Origin: Moellerella sp963519845
GTDB taxonomy: Bacteria; Pseudomonadota; Gammaproteobacteria; Enterobacterales; Enterobacteriaceae
Length of the DNA stretch: 64,000 nt
Assembly (NCBI GenBank): GCA_963519845.1
Contig: CAUQNX010000010.1
Location: forward strand, 84,392-148,391
Direction of reading: 5' to 3'
Shown here: positions 55,439-63,984 of the stretch, piece by piece
Numbering within the stretch: position 1 is the stretch's first letter
Layout of the letters: the number at the start of each line of letters is the position of its first letter
Position numbers and translations under genes: made by a program
The notes under the pieces: generated by a model
The model's database searches: none
What the model was told of the DNA's origin: nothing
What the model saw: only the letters and a program-made list of their open reading frames with translations

Positions 55439-56764
55439 ATGGCTGTTTACCGCCACGCTCCTGATTTACATCTACTGGGCCAATGTAGCAATGAAGAACT
55501 GCAATCGCTGGTTTTCATTCTTACCACAGCCCCCCGTGACGGTGATACCCATAGGGCTGAGAGCTTGACCAGCACCATTGAGTACCATTTACTAAAAGCT
55601 GAACATCGGTGTTATTGGCAACAGATAGCTGCTGAGATTCAGTGCTATGGCGTGAATACCTTGATGAGTTTGGCCCTTCTGCGGCTAGGAGTGGCTTACA
55701 GGGAAATCCTTGAAGATGAATACGACAAGCTCGAGGTGAACTACAACGTAAAAAATTCCACCGAAGCCATTGAACTCACTCTGTTAATGAAGCTACCAGA
55801 GAAGAACTTGGATCAGATGCCCCAAGAAGAACTGGCTACCTTTTCCCGCAATATGCAACTTGATCTAACCAATCCAACACATCAACTTACCATCATGTTA
55901 GTACAGGCAGTGTTACGAACCTCTTTTTTCAGCATAAATGATTTTCAACATTTCTGGCTCGGCTTACCGAGTCACCATACTGGTCTGCATTATCGTGACC
56001 TGACTCTATCAGCGACATATTTCCCGTTAATCCACTTTTTGCCGACCGCTGGCTGGTCTGGCTATTTTCTGCAGGGAGCACTTATCATGCCTAAACAGGA
56101 ACACCGCTATGACCGGTTAGCCATACGTCTCGCTATACTTGTCAGCCGCCTCTTTATGGGGGAATCACTCAACATTAGTCAACTGGCACAAGAGTTTGGC
56201 GTTTCTGGCCGCACGGTGCAGCGCGACCTGCGTGAGCGTCTACGTTATCTCGACACTGAATATATCGACGGTCACGTTAGTCTCCGTGATGCACGAGGAC
56301 CTTTCCGAACCAATAGTGATATTCTGCGCTTTGCCCAGATAACCAGTGTGGCACATTATTTTCCGGTTCTGGATCCTAAACTGCTTTCAGTACTACTCGA
56401 TAACCGCCAGGACTCACCTTGTATTATCTGGAATGATCCGCCACGGCAGGCTCCTGAATTATTTGGTGGTTTTCAGGTCATTGTTCAGGCCATCATCCGT
56501 AACCGTCTTATACGTTTTCTGCATCGGAAACATCTTCAGTCATCAATCGCACCTTACAGACTCATCTGCCACGACGGAGAGTGGTATCTGGCGGCGGTAT
56601 CAAAGGATCGTATTCAGGTTTTTACCCTCTCTGCAATTACCGATGTGGTGATGACCACCAGCAATTTTGCACGGAACAGGCATATTGATCGTATCCTGCA
56701 GGATCCGAGATTTATGCGTGCTCTTCCTCATTTTGATTACATCAGCGGGATTATTCATAAATAA
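55439..56764 (+). CDS. YaaW-like N-terminus fused in frame to WYL-domain regulator
   Basis: One open frame of 441 residues starts at an ATG with a GAGGG site. Residues 1-135 resemble the YaaW/UPF0174 family (DLHLLGQCSNEELQSLVFIL, then WQQIAAEIQCYG and GVAYREIL). From residue 217 the protein is a WYL-type regulator: HTH SLNISQLAQEFGVSGRTVQRDL, then the WYL region with YRLICHDGEWYLAAVS, about the length of E. coli YfjR. An internal ATG at 56087 has its own AGGGAG site, so a 225-residue regulator may be made alone. The linker at 150-216 matches neither family, which suggests an eroded YaaW gene read through into the regulator. Confidence 0.7.
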   Translation: MAVYRHAPDLHLLGQCSNEELQSLVFILTTAPRDGDTHRAESLTSTIEYHLLKAEHRCYWQQIAAEIQCYGVNTLMSLALLRLGVAYREILEDEYDKLEVNYNVKNSTEAIELTLLMKLPEKNLDQMPQEELATFSRNMQLDLTNPTHQLTIMLVQAVLRTSFFSINDFQHFWLGLPSHHTGLHYRDLTLSATYFPLIHFLPTAGWSGYFLQGALIMPKQEHRYDRLAIRLAILVSRLFMGESLNISQLAQEFGVSGRTVQRDLRERLRYLDTEYIDGHVSLRDARGPFRTNSDILRFAQITSVAHYFPVLDPKLLSVLLDNRQDSPCIIWNDPPRQAPELFGGFQVIVQAIIRNRLIRFLHRKHLQSSIAPYRLICHDGEWYLAAVSKDRIQVFTLSAITDVVMTTSNFARNRHIDRILQDPRFMRALPHFDYISGIIHK

Positions 56765-56874
56765 ATTCATTGTTACTCTGCAGGTATATTCAAAATCTTT
56801 TAAAAAAGAAGAAATGAAATATCTGCTCACCCTGCCCCTCAAAAAATCAATTTATTCTGATCAAGGATTATTAA

Positions 56875-57504
56875 ATGAAAATGTTTAAATCAGCGATATT
56901 TCTTCTCGTCGTCTCTACCCTAACGGGATGTGGAGATAATTTTTCGTGTGAAAACGAAGAGGTACTAAAATCAGTTAACGAGGTTATTGTCAGTAACGCT
57001 GTAAATAAAGTCGACTTCAGAACATTCCGCCCATACGGTCAGTCTGGTTTAACGAGTCATGCGGTGAAGATAACTTGGGATAACCCTATCGCTATTGATA
57101 GCAATCCGAATGTTAAATCGTTAACTTGCAAAGTGCATCTCACAGCCATGCTATCCGATGATGAAAATAACAATTTAAAACAGCGGATTGATGACATTAA
57201 CCAAAGGGCGATGAAAGAACCCAGCTACGAGAGTAATAAAAGTTTTATCGCAAATGTGAATAAAACCGCTATTAGTATGGCAAAAACTAGGCAAGTCACG
57301 GGTACGGTAGAATATACTCTCTATCAGTCAAAGGGACAGGTGGTGACTGAAGTCAGTAATACGCCAGAGGTGAGCCGAGTAATTAATCATATTGGAGATA
57401 ATTTATTACGCCCTATAGCAAGAGTGTATGCAGCTCAGCGGGGAGAGTTATCATTAAATAATTTTTATTCTATCGATATTCTGTCTATGTTTCGCGCACG
57501 ATAA
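56875..57504 (+). CDS. YfjS-like lipoprotein
   Basis: This 209-residue lipoprotein has a signal peptide and lipobox LTGC, with lipidated Cys19. The mature part includes NEVIVSNAVNKVDFRTFRPYGQSGL and YSIDILSMFRAR. A good AAGGA site precedes the start. Its place after a WYL regulator and before a YfjT-like gene matches the E. coli CP4-57 order yfjR-yfjS-yfjT. Function is unknown. An envelope location is inferred from the lipobox. Confidence 0.75.
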   Translation: MKMFKSAIFLLVVSTLTGCGDNFSCENEEVLKSVNEVIVSNAVNKVDFRTFRPYGQSGLTSHAVKITWDNPIAIDSNPNVKSLTCKVHLTAMLSDDENNNLKQRIDDINQRAMKEPSYESNKSFIANVNKTAISMAKTRQVTGTVEYTLYQSKGQVVTEVSNTPEVSRVINHIGDNLLRPIARVYAAQRGELSLNNFYSIDILSMFRAR

Positions 57505-57577
57505 ATCAGGGGTAAGGCTCTGAATATAAATACTGTCATTAACTATTTAAATTATCGGTAATAATTAAGGAGAGAGC

Positions 57578-58051
57578 ATGAAAATATTATCATCTCTTGC
57601 ACTCACAGCTACGCTGCTGAGTGCTGTCCCCACCGCTTATGCCGTACCCAACATCTGGGGTTCCGGCTACGGCATGGGTGTATTTGAGTATATCATCACT
57701 GATTCACAGGACACTGAGTTGAATATCAGCTGTACCAGTAATCCCGATGATACTCAGGTGTTACAACACAGTGTACTGGTCACATTGCCGGATGGAAGAA
57801 TACTGAGTTCACATGACGAAAATACCCAGATCACGCTGGTTACCGGCGATGAACAGTATGGTGTTCCCCCGTCTTTAGGCTGGCGTAATGGGGATAATGC
57901 ATGGATATCATTCATTGATGCTATTAGAAAAGCAACACCGTTTGAAGTCTGGATAAACAACAAAAAAGTAGCCCGTTTCACACCCTCCGCCAGCAATATT
58001 CATAAGGTACTCGCTGATATGTCAGTCTGTACAACCCTCACTGCGGATTAG
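57578..58051 (+). CDS. YfjT-like periplasmic protein
   Basis: This 157-residue protein has a clear Sec signal peptide (hydrophobic residues 6-17, predicted cleavage at AYA-VP near residue 22) and one Cys pair in the mature part (in NISCTSNP and MSVCTT), which could form a disulfide. The order and features match YfjT of CP4-57-like elements. Function is unknown. Confidence 0.75.
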   Translation: MKILSSLALTATLLSAVPTAYAVPNIWGSGYGMGVFEYIITDSQDTELNISCTSNPDDTQVLQHSVLVTLPDGRILSSHDENTQITLVTGDEQYGVPPSLGWRNGDNAWISFIDAIRKATPFEVWINNKKVARFTPSASNIHKVLADMSVCTTLTAD

Positions 58052-58151
58052 TATCAACGCCTCACAACATCCGTTTTGTCTGAAACGGATGTGCTCACAT
58101 CCCCCTACGTTTTTTATTGCAGGCTACTACTGGTAGCTCTAAGGTTTCACT

Positions 58152-58364
58152 ATGTCCTTTTTGAAAATGCTTATCACTGCCTTAGGCAAGGTTCTTAACG
58201 GGTACGGAGCCCGTCAGGCACAGCAGTTTATTGAAATTCACTTTCGCCACGCTGGCTATGATGACGATTATATCAATATAGCCAGAGAAGCAGTTACGGT
58301 GTTTTTCACCGAGTTGATAACTGCGTTGATGACTCGTATTCTGCGGATCCTTGACAGTGTCTGA
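58152..58364 (+). CDS. small uncharacterised island protein
   Basis: This 70-residue protein has no recognised domain. It is amphipathic, with a hydrophobic N-terminus (MSFLKMLITALGKVL) and C-terminal helix (FFTELITALMTRILRILDSV), so membrane association is possible. It follows the YfjT-like gene and precedes a gene-free region. Small ORFs of this kind are common at this place in CP4-57-like islands. Confidence 0.55.
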   Translation: MSFLKMLITALGKVLNGYGARQAQQFIEIHFRHAGYDDDYINIAREAVTVFFTELITALMTRILRILDSV

Positions 58365-58584
58365 TGCTATTAAGTGCTGTTACAACAAACGATCTGAATC
58401 GCTGCTCCTGTCCCCTGAAAGTCATTGAAGCCACTGATAGGTTCTCGAGATATTTGACCGAGATAAGGAGTACCACCAGCCATCCCTAAACAAGTTACTA
58501 ACTTGATATAAAAATACAAGCAGTGATTACCACATTTAAGCCACATCATTTTGTAATGGTCGTGTCTGCGATAGAAGACTATAA

Positions 58585-58842
58585 CCTACTGAATTAATAG
58601 GAAAACCAACACAGATATTACCCACAGAAGTCTGTAGTGGCATCGCTAGGCAGCTACACTCAACTTATAGAACCACCTTTGTAGAAACCCTCGTACTTAA
58701 TGATTTTGGGCAATGCGTCAGTTATATCGTCGACACGCTGATAGACATCCTTCCCCTAGCTGTCTTGATAAAAAGCACGATTGGTACAGTCAAAAACAGC
58801 ATCGTCTCCGTCGCTAAATCCCTGTGGAGCCTGTTTTTTTAA
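58585..58842 (+). pseudogene. open frame without a start codon, possible gene remnant
   Basis: Between 58365 and 58917 there is no normal gene. One frame is open for 85 codons before its stop at 58840-58842. It has no ATG or GTG, and only one late TTG that would give about 24 residues. The deduced peptide has a hydrophobic C-terminal part (VDTLIDILPLAVLIKSTIG, then SIVSVAKSLWSLFF). It may be the 3' remnant of a membrane-associated gene, or chance. Confidence 0.3.
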
Positions 58843-58874
58843 TCTCTTACGTTAAATCATTATTCATCACTCTC

Positions 58875-58907
58875 AGCGCCAGTCCTTAACGGGATTGGCG
58901 CTTTTTA
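58875..58907 (+). terminator. rho-independent terminator upstream of klcA
   Basis: Eleven-bp arms (AGCGCCAGTCC at 58875-58885 and complement at 58892-58902, one G-U pair) are followed by TTTTTA. It closes the transcript from the YfjS/YfjT-like genes just before klcA. Confidence 0.85.
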
Positions 58908-58932
58908 TTTCTTTTTATTGGAGTATCAACTT

Positions 58933-59358
58933 ATGAATCATTCAACCGAATCCGCTATCACAATGGAATTAGTCCCTGATGAACAACGCCTTGATTTTTG
59001 GTTCAACCATTTTGGTGCAGTAAAAGGCTGGGCTACCTTTGAAGTGGTGATCTTCACCACGATGGGCCAATTCTGTGATGAGTATCATGGCGGCTACTGG
59101 GAGTATGGCTCGCTCAATAATGGCGGTGCCTTTATCTACCCCGATATCAACGCAGACACCTTAACACTATTCAACATGCACAACGGCAATGAAGCCACCG
59201 TGAGCCAAGAGGCGGCAGGGATTGCAGTGTGTCTTATCTTGTACAGCATCTGGTCATTTCAAACAGAAAGCGAAGTGATGTGTGACCGTTTTTATCAGTT
59301 GCGTGACTACGCGCTACAACATTCTGAATCCGCTGCCATTTTCCACTTAATTGATTAA
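58933..59358 (+). CDS. klcA: antirestriction protein of the KlcA/ArdB family
   Basis: This protein of about 141 residues has the KlcA/ArdB core: FNHFGAVKGWATFEVVIFTTMGQFCDEYHGGYWEYGSLNNGG is recognisable in pieces, ending in the YWEYGSLNNGGAFIYP motif, with the C-terminal CDRFYQLRDYALQHSE segment. These proteins relieve type I restriction and are carried by plasmids and islands, including yfjX in CP4-57. The ATG at 58933 is chosen for its GGAG site. It is 14 bases before the DUF932 gene, so both are one transcript. Confidence 0.92.
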   Translation: MNHSTESAITMELVPDEQRLDFWFNHFGAVKGWATFEVVIFTTMGQFCDEYHGGYWEYGSLNNGGAFIYPDINADTLTLFNMHNGNEATVSQEAAGIAVCLILYSIWSFQTESEVMCDRFYQLRDYALQHSESAAIFHLID

Positions 59359-59372
59359 TCAGGAGTTTTATC

Positions 59373-60209
59373 ATGAGTTTATTAGCTTCGCGTTTTGGCT
59401 CTGCTAACAGTATTCGCCGTGAACGTCCACTCACTATCGAAGAGTTATTCCGTACTGTACCGAGTGTGTTTTCTGAAGAAAAACACGATTCTCGCAGTGA
59501 GCGTTATACTTACATTCCTACCATTACCTTGTTAGACAGTTTGCAAAAAGAAGGCTTCTACCCGTTCTTTGCCTGCCAAACTCGGGTGCGTGATGTCAGC
59601 CGTCGAGAGCACACCAAGCATATGCTACGACTCAGGCGACATGACCAAATTACAGGCGTACAAGTCCCTGAAATTATTTTATTAAATAGCCATGACGGTT
59701 CGAGTAGTTATCAAATGCTACCGGGGCTCTTTAGAGCTGTATGTTCGAACGGTTTAGTTTGCGGAGATACGTTTGGTGAAGTGCGTGTGCCACACAAAGG
59801 TGATGTCGTGGGCAAGGTAATTGAAGGGGCTTATGAGGTATTGGAAACGTTTGATGAAGTAGCTGAAAAACGCGAACAGATGCAATCACTTCGATTACCG
59901 CCACCAGCACAGCAAGCCTTAGCACAGGCCGCTTTAACTTATCGCTTTGGTGAAGAACATCAACCGATTACCGAAGAACAGGTATTACAGCCTCGTCGCT
60001 GGGAAGATAAGAAAGATGACTTGTGGACTGTATATCAACGCTTGCAGGAGAATTTAATCAAAGGGGGATTATCGGGCAGAAATTCCAAAGGCAAGCGAGC
60101 TCGCACTCGTTCGGTGAATGGTATTGATGGCGATATCAAATTGAATAAGGCGCTGTGGGTGATGACGGAAAAGATGCATGAGCATTTTTCTGAAAGGGAA
60201 AGAGTATAG
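59373..60209 (+). CDS. DUF932 (YfjQ/YafZ-like) protein
   Basis: This 278-residue protein matches the DUF932/DUF945 family (E. coli YfjQ and YafZ). The start MSLLASRFGSANSIRRERPLT is followed by the RYTYIPTITLLDSLQKEGF and PELILLNSHDGSSSYQML-type segment (here PEIILLNSHDGSS), then FRAVCSNGLVCGD. The C-terminus is basic. Members sit on plasmids and islands near antirestriction genes. The biochemical role is unknown. An AGGAG site precedes the ATG. Confidence 0.88.
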   Translation: MSLLASRFGSANSIRRERPLTIEELFRTVPSVFSEEKHDSRSERYTYIPTITLLDSLQKEGFYPFFACQTRVRDVSRREHTKHMLRLRRHDQITGVQVPEIILLNSHDGSSSYQMLPGLFRAVCSNGLVCGDTFGEVRVPHKGDVVGKVIEGAYEVLETFDEVAEKREQMQSLRLPPPAQQALAQAALTYRFGEEHQPITEEQVLQPRRWEDKKDDLWTVYQRLQENLIKGGLSGRNSKGKRARTRSVNGIDGDIKLNKALWVMTEKMHEHFSERERV

Positions 60210-60216
60210 AAATAAC

Positions 60217-60242
60217 AGCACATTGTTTTTAAATAATGTGCT
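60217..60242 (+). terminator. hairpin after the DUF932 gene, then gene-free gap
   Basis: Perfect 8-bp arms (AGCACATT at 60217-60224 and complement at 60235-60242) with a short T-rich tail follow the DUF932 stop. From here to 60807 I see no gene. This AT-rich stretch must hold the promoter of the following nuclease-ATPase pair. Confidence 0.55.
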
Positions 60243-60807
60243 TTCTATCTGTTTTAGTACAGCCTTATTTTTTATTGAGTGAAATATATTATCGCTTTTA
60301 TACAATCCAAAATAGACATAACGAAGTTTTTTAAAGCATAATTCTATAATACCATTGAGCAAATTGTTTCCGTCATGATGTGAATTTTATAAAATACAAT
60401 TTTCTCCTTGTCTTGAATCCGACTGCTATAAATCCCCCTCCTCCAAGCTCAATTAACTATGATTTTATAGATAATCAATTCAATCTCATACTCACCGAAA
60501 GTTACTACACTCGTTCAAATTAACACAATCACATTGCTTACTTGATTTATTTCAATATGAATAGCCTAATTGATTAGATATGCTTTCATAGAATAAATTG
60601 TATAAAACCAGAGAAAAGGTTAACAAAGATAACATTTTGAAATTTAAATGATATGCACCTAACTAAAATTATGCAACAATGCGGTTTTATACTGGAGAAT
60701 AGAGATTGCCCTCTCGTCTCCACCATATCAAGAATTAGCATGACATACGAATATACAACTGTACTGTCTTGCAGAAATGTCATCATAATTTTGATTAAGG
60801 TGAAACT

Positions 60808-61929
60808 TTGAGTATAAGAAAAAAATCAGCTAACTCCGGTGTCGACGCTTTACTTGGCTTTGAGTTTCAACGTAATTGTGCGTTGTATTTATTACTAAGC
60901 AACTATGATCGTTTCAAAGGACGAGAATTCTTCCTGTGTATTGAGCACCATGATGACTTTCTTTATTGCTATAGAACTAGCTGTCGCAGCAATATCGAAG
61001 AAGTTCATTCCTATCAGGCCAAAAAGTTGTCTGGTAATGTATGGAAAATAAACAAACGATTCTCCGAACTAGTTGCCAAAATACTTGAAGTAGGAAATGA
61101 CCTCAAGCTTGACCATGCTCCTAAATGCCACAGTTATACCCATAAACTTACTTTTATTTCTAATTCTGATATTGAGCTTAAATTTAACCCAAAAAGTAAT
61201 GAAAAAAAAGCAGGTAAAGTAGGCTTTTCTCATCTCATTAATGAACAAAACAGTAAAACACACTATGTTTCTGTTCCTAATGAAATTAAAGATGTAATAG
61301 ATAAAGCAGTGAACGATTTTTGTAATAATGAAGGAATAGCATATAACAAACCTGAATTAGATAATTTATATATGCAATGGATAGACTTTCCTAGGACGAA
61401 ACAGGCTCAAATAGACAATCTTGTTGGCTTAATGACTCGGAAATTTCAGCACGTGCCCGATTCAGCAGCAGCTGTTGAACTTCTTCTCAGTTTATTTAGA
61501 GAGGTTGAAGCTACATATAACCAAGGTAAAGTGATTTCTTTACTTGATAACTCTAAAAGAGTTGAAGGTGATGAAATCAAAAAAGCTATCAATATTATCG
61601 AAACAGAACAAAAGACCTTTCAACTTTGGAGAGATTATTCAGCACAATTAGCATGTCAATTTCAAATTCCTATTAATATCCAACGTAATCATAAAGACAG
61701 AATAAGAAATACATTTGAGTTAATGAAAGACATGAAAAATAATGAAGATCAGATCATCAAACATTTTGTTAATAACTGCGATTACTCGAATGACTATTAT
61801 AGTTATGATGAAATGTTTAAAAATTATCATTTTGATATAAAAGAAAAATATAATTTAAACCTAAATGATATCGATATTTTTTTTACTATCTTGTGTGCTT
61901 TTGTTGAATATCACGGAGACATATCTTAA
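60808..61929 (+). CDS. DUF4297/Cap4-like nuclease (LmuA-like)
   Basis: This 373-residue protein is read from a TTG start behind an AAGG site, giving MSIRKKSANSG. The N-terminal domain has DUF4297 (dsDNA nuclease) features: GFEFQRNCALYLLL (17-30), an acidic IEHHDD cluster (44-50) and YQAKK (69-73). These form the D/E-Q-x-K variant of the PD-(D/E)XK site. The rest is helical. It overlaps the downstream SMC-like gene by one base. Nuclease plus SMC-like ATPase is the core of Lamassu (LmuA/LmuB) and DdmABC-type anti-plasmid and anti-phage systems. Confidence 0.75.
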   Translation: MSIRKKSANSGVDALLGFEFQRNCALYLLLSNYDRFKGREFFLCIEHHDDFLYCYRTSCRSNIEEVHSYQAKKLSGNVWKINKRFSELVAKILEVGNDLKLDHAPKCHSYTHKLTFISNSDIELKFNPKSNEKKAGKVGFSHLINEQNSKTHYVSVPNEIKDVIDKAVNDFCNNEGIAYNKPELDNLYMQWIDFPRTKQAQIDNLVGLMTRKFQHVPDSAAAVELLLSLFREVEATYNQGKVISLLDNSKRVEGDEIKKAINIIETEQKTFQLWRDYSAQLACQFQIPINIQRNHKDRIRNTFELMKDMKNNEDQIIKHFVNNCDYSNDYYSYDEMFKNYHFDIKEKYNLNLNDIDIFFTILCAFVEYHGDIS

Positions 61930-63710
61930 TGAAAAAAACAATAATATTCGACAAATTATTCGTACATTCTGAATCTCAGAACGTATGTTTCTATGAAACC
62001 TTTTCACCTAATGTAAATATAATTAGTGGTCGAAATACTTCAGGAAAAAGCTCTTTAATTCAAAGTTTGCTATTTACATTTGGTGTAAACGATGTAAAAG
62101 AAGGCCTTGATGAAATTCTATTATATGCACCAACTTTTCGAGTCGATTTTACAATACGAAATAATAATACAGTACAAAAATATAGTATTGTTAGAGACTC
62201 TAAGTCAATATATATCAAAGAACCTAATGGTAAAGTTGTTTCTTTCCATGGGGTAAATGCTGACAATAGCGTTGAACACATTAAACTAAAGGACTATATC
62301 AGCAATTTAGTCGGTTTTTCTTTGCTTCTTGAACAAAAAGGTGAATTTAAATCAGCGCCATTAGAAAGTATGTTTTTACCTTACTATATTTCTCAATCTG
62401 TAGGCTGGGTATACTTACGTGAATCTTTTTCTAATCTCCAATACTACAAAGAATTTAAGGATGATTACTTAGATTACTACCTCGGTATAAGTAATAATTT
62501 TGATAGGGTAGAACACAGAAGACTTGTCAAAGAAAAGGAGAATTTATCTAACGATATTAAAATGTTAAATAGACACAGTAAAAAACCTGAGTTTCAACTA
62601 GCTAATTTAGTTGATGAAACTTTTGGTGATGAAGCTGAAAAATATATCGAAACGTATGTACTAAAATCTCAATCTCTTGAGGCGGATAGAATTAATTACA
62701 TTAATTTATGTAACGAGCTTTCTTTATTAGAAAATCACCATAAAATCCTCAAAAAAACTAAGCGAAATATCAAAAATCAGAATTATAATGGTGTTGATAG
62801 ATGTCCTGCATGTACTCAAATTTTATCTTATTCTTTAGAAGGTTTATATAGTCATTACCAAAAATATAATGACACTGCTCAGCTTGAATCACATATAATT
62901 CATAAGCTTATTGATAAAAAGTCAAATATTAATTCGTATAAGAAAAAAATAACAAAAAGCACAAAAGAAATTCACGTTAATTATAGTATTCTATTAAAAA
63001 AGAATATTAACAACGTGAATTTTTCACAATGGATAGAAGCCAAAGCTAATATTGCACTATACAAAAAAATTCAGCAAGATATTATCTCATCCGAATTAAA
63101 GCTAGAAGATATAAAAACCTCACTGGCTTCTATGGTTACTGAACAAGAAACATTAATAGAGCGCTCAAAAAAAGAGAAATTATTCAATGAAATTTTTACC
63201 AATTATTCAAAACAATTATCCCTTAAACCACTAAATGACCCTAGATACTTAAATTTATATAAAATTAACTCATTTCCTCGCCAAGGCGTTGAACTACACA
63301 AAACTGTCATGGCATATCATTTTGCTCTAAATGCAATGATAGCAAAAGCAGATACCGCACATCGTCTCCCATTTTTACTTGATGCAATTCTCAAAGAAGA
63401 TATTGATGATACAAACCTAGAAAACATTTTATCATTCGTGGGGAAAAACCTGCCTACCGATACTCAATCATTTGTATCTATGTCTGAACATTTAAAGGAC
63501 ACTGAACAAGAAGAAGAAGAAGAAGAAGAAGAAGAAGAACGAAAAGCCATTGATAAAGTACAGATTCAAGGGATAATAAATTCATTCTTCCCGAATAATA
63601 CAAAACTCTTTTACATTGGTAGAGGTAAAATTGAACGTGGATTTCTTTCACAATCTCTGGATGACTATCAAGAAATTTATGAAGAAACAATTAATCTTAC
63701 ATTTATCTAA
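61929..63710 (+). CDS. SMC/Rad50-like ATPase with zinc-hook motif (LmuB-like)
   Basis: This 593-residue protein has Walker A GRNTSGKS at residues 34-41 and a long helical middle predicted to be coiled coil, interrupted by a CPAC zinc-hook motif (292-295). A Walker B-like segment LPFLLDAILKED lies at about 480-491. I do not see a clear ABC signature. A run of ten Glu, encoded by (GAA)10 at 63510-63539, lies near residues 528-537. In Lamassu the SMC-like subunit detects DNA ends or cruciforms and controls the nuclease. The start overlaps the nuclease gene by one base. No LmuC-like gene is present on either side. Confidence 0.75.
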   Translation: MKKTIIFDKLFVHSESQNVCFYETFSPNVNIISGRNTSGKSSLIQSLLFTFGVNDVKEGLDEILLYAPTFRVDFTIRNNNTVQKYSIVRDSKSIYIKEPNGKVVSFHGVNADNSVEHIKLKDYISNLVGFSLLLEQKGEFKSAPLESMFLPYYISQSVGWVYLRESFSNLQYYKEFKDDYLDYYLGISNNFDRVEHRRLVKEKENLSNDIKMLNRHSKKPEFQLANLVDETFGDEAEKYIETYVLKSQSLEADRINYINLCNELSLLENHHKILKKTKRNIKNQNYNGVDRCPACTQILSYSLEGLYSHYQKYNDTAQLESHIIHKLIDKKSNINSYKKKITKSTKEIHVNYSILLKKNINNVNFSQWIEAKANIALYKKIQQDIISSELKLEDIKTSLASMVTEQETLIERSKKEKLFNEIFTNYSKQLSLKPLNDPRYLNLYKINSFPRQGVELHKTVMAYHFALNAMIAKADTAHRLPFLLDAILKEDIDDTNLENILSFVGKNLPTDTQSFVSMSEHLKDTEQEEEEEEEEEERKAIDKVQIQGIINSFFPNNTKLFYIGRGKIERGFLSQSLDDYQEIYEETINLTFI

Positions 63711-63960
63711 TCTGTCACATTCTAATAATGTAAATGCATAATAGTTAATAGAAGTATAAAGGAGGCTTGAACTAAAAATTCAAGTCTCTAGCAAAATCAT
63801 CCACCCAAAACATTACTAAAGTTAAATTTTCAGGTGTGATTAATTCAACAAAACTTATATAGTGCATGGATTATTGTTTCATTTTTTGGTAAAAATGGTA
63901 CGTTTCTTAAGTAAGAAACCCTAATCGTTCTCTTACATTTTAATCTCAATCAAAATATTT

Positions 63961-63984
63961 TTAGGCACCTTATTAGGCACTTTT
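63961..63984. repeat. putative integrase arm-type sites, right end
   Basis: Two direct AGGCAC cores lie at 63963 and 63975, 12 bp apart. This is the same offset and orientation as the pair beside the integrase at 44668 and 44680, and the first 11 bases (TTAGGCACCTT) are identical to the left copy. The stretch 63711-63960 holds no gene beyond a weak hairpin at 63766-63784. Confidence 0.65.

Noticed and set aside
55329..55568. Open frame of 79 codons before the YaaW-WYL gene
   Set aside because: It overlaps the start of the better-supported frame at 55439 and has no good ribosome-binding site.
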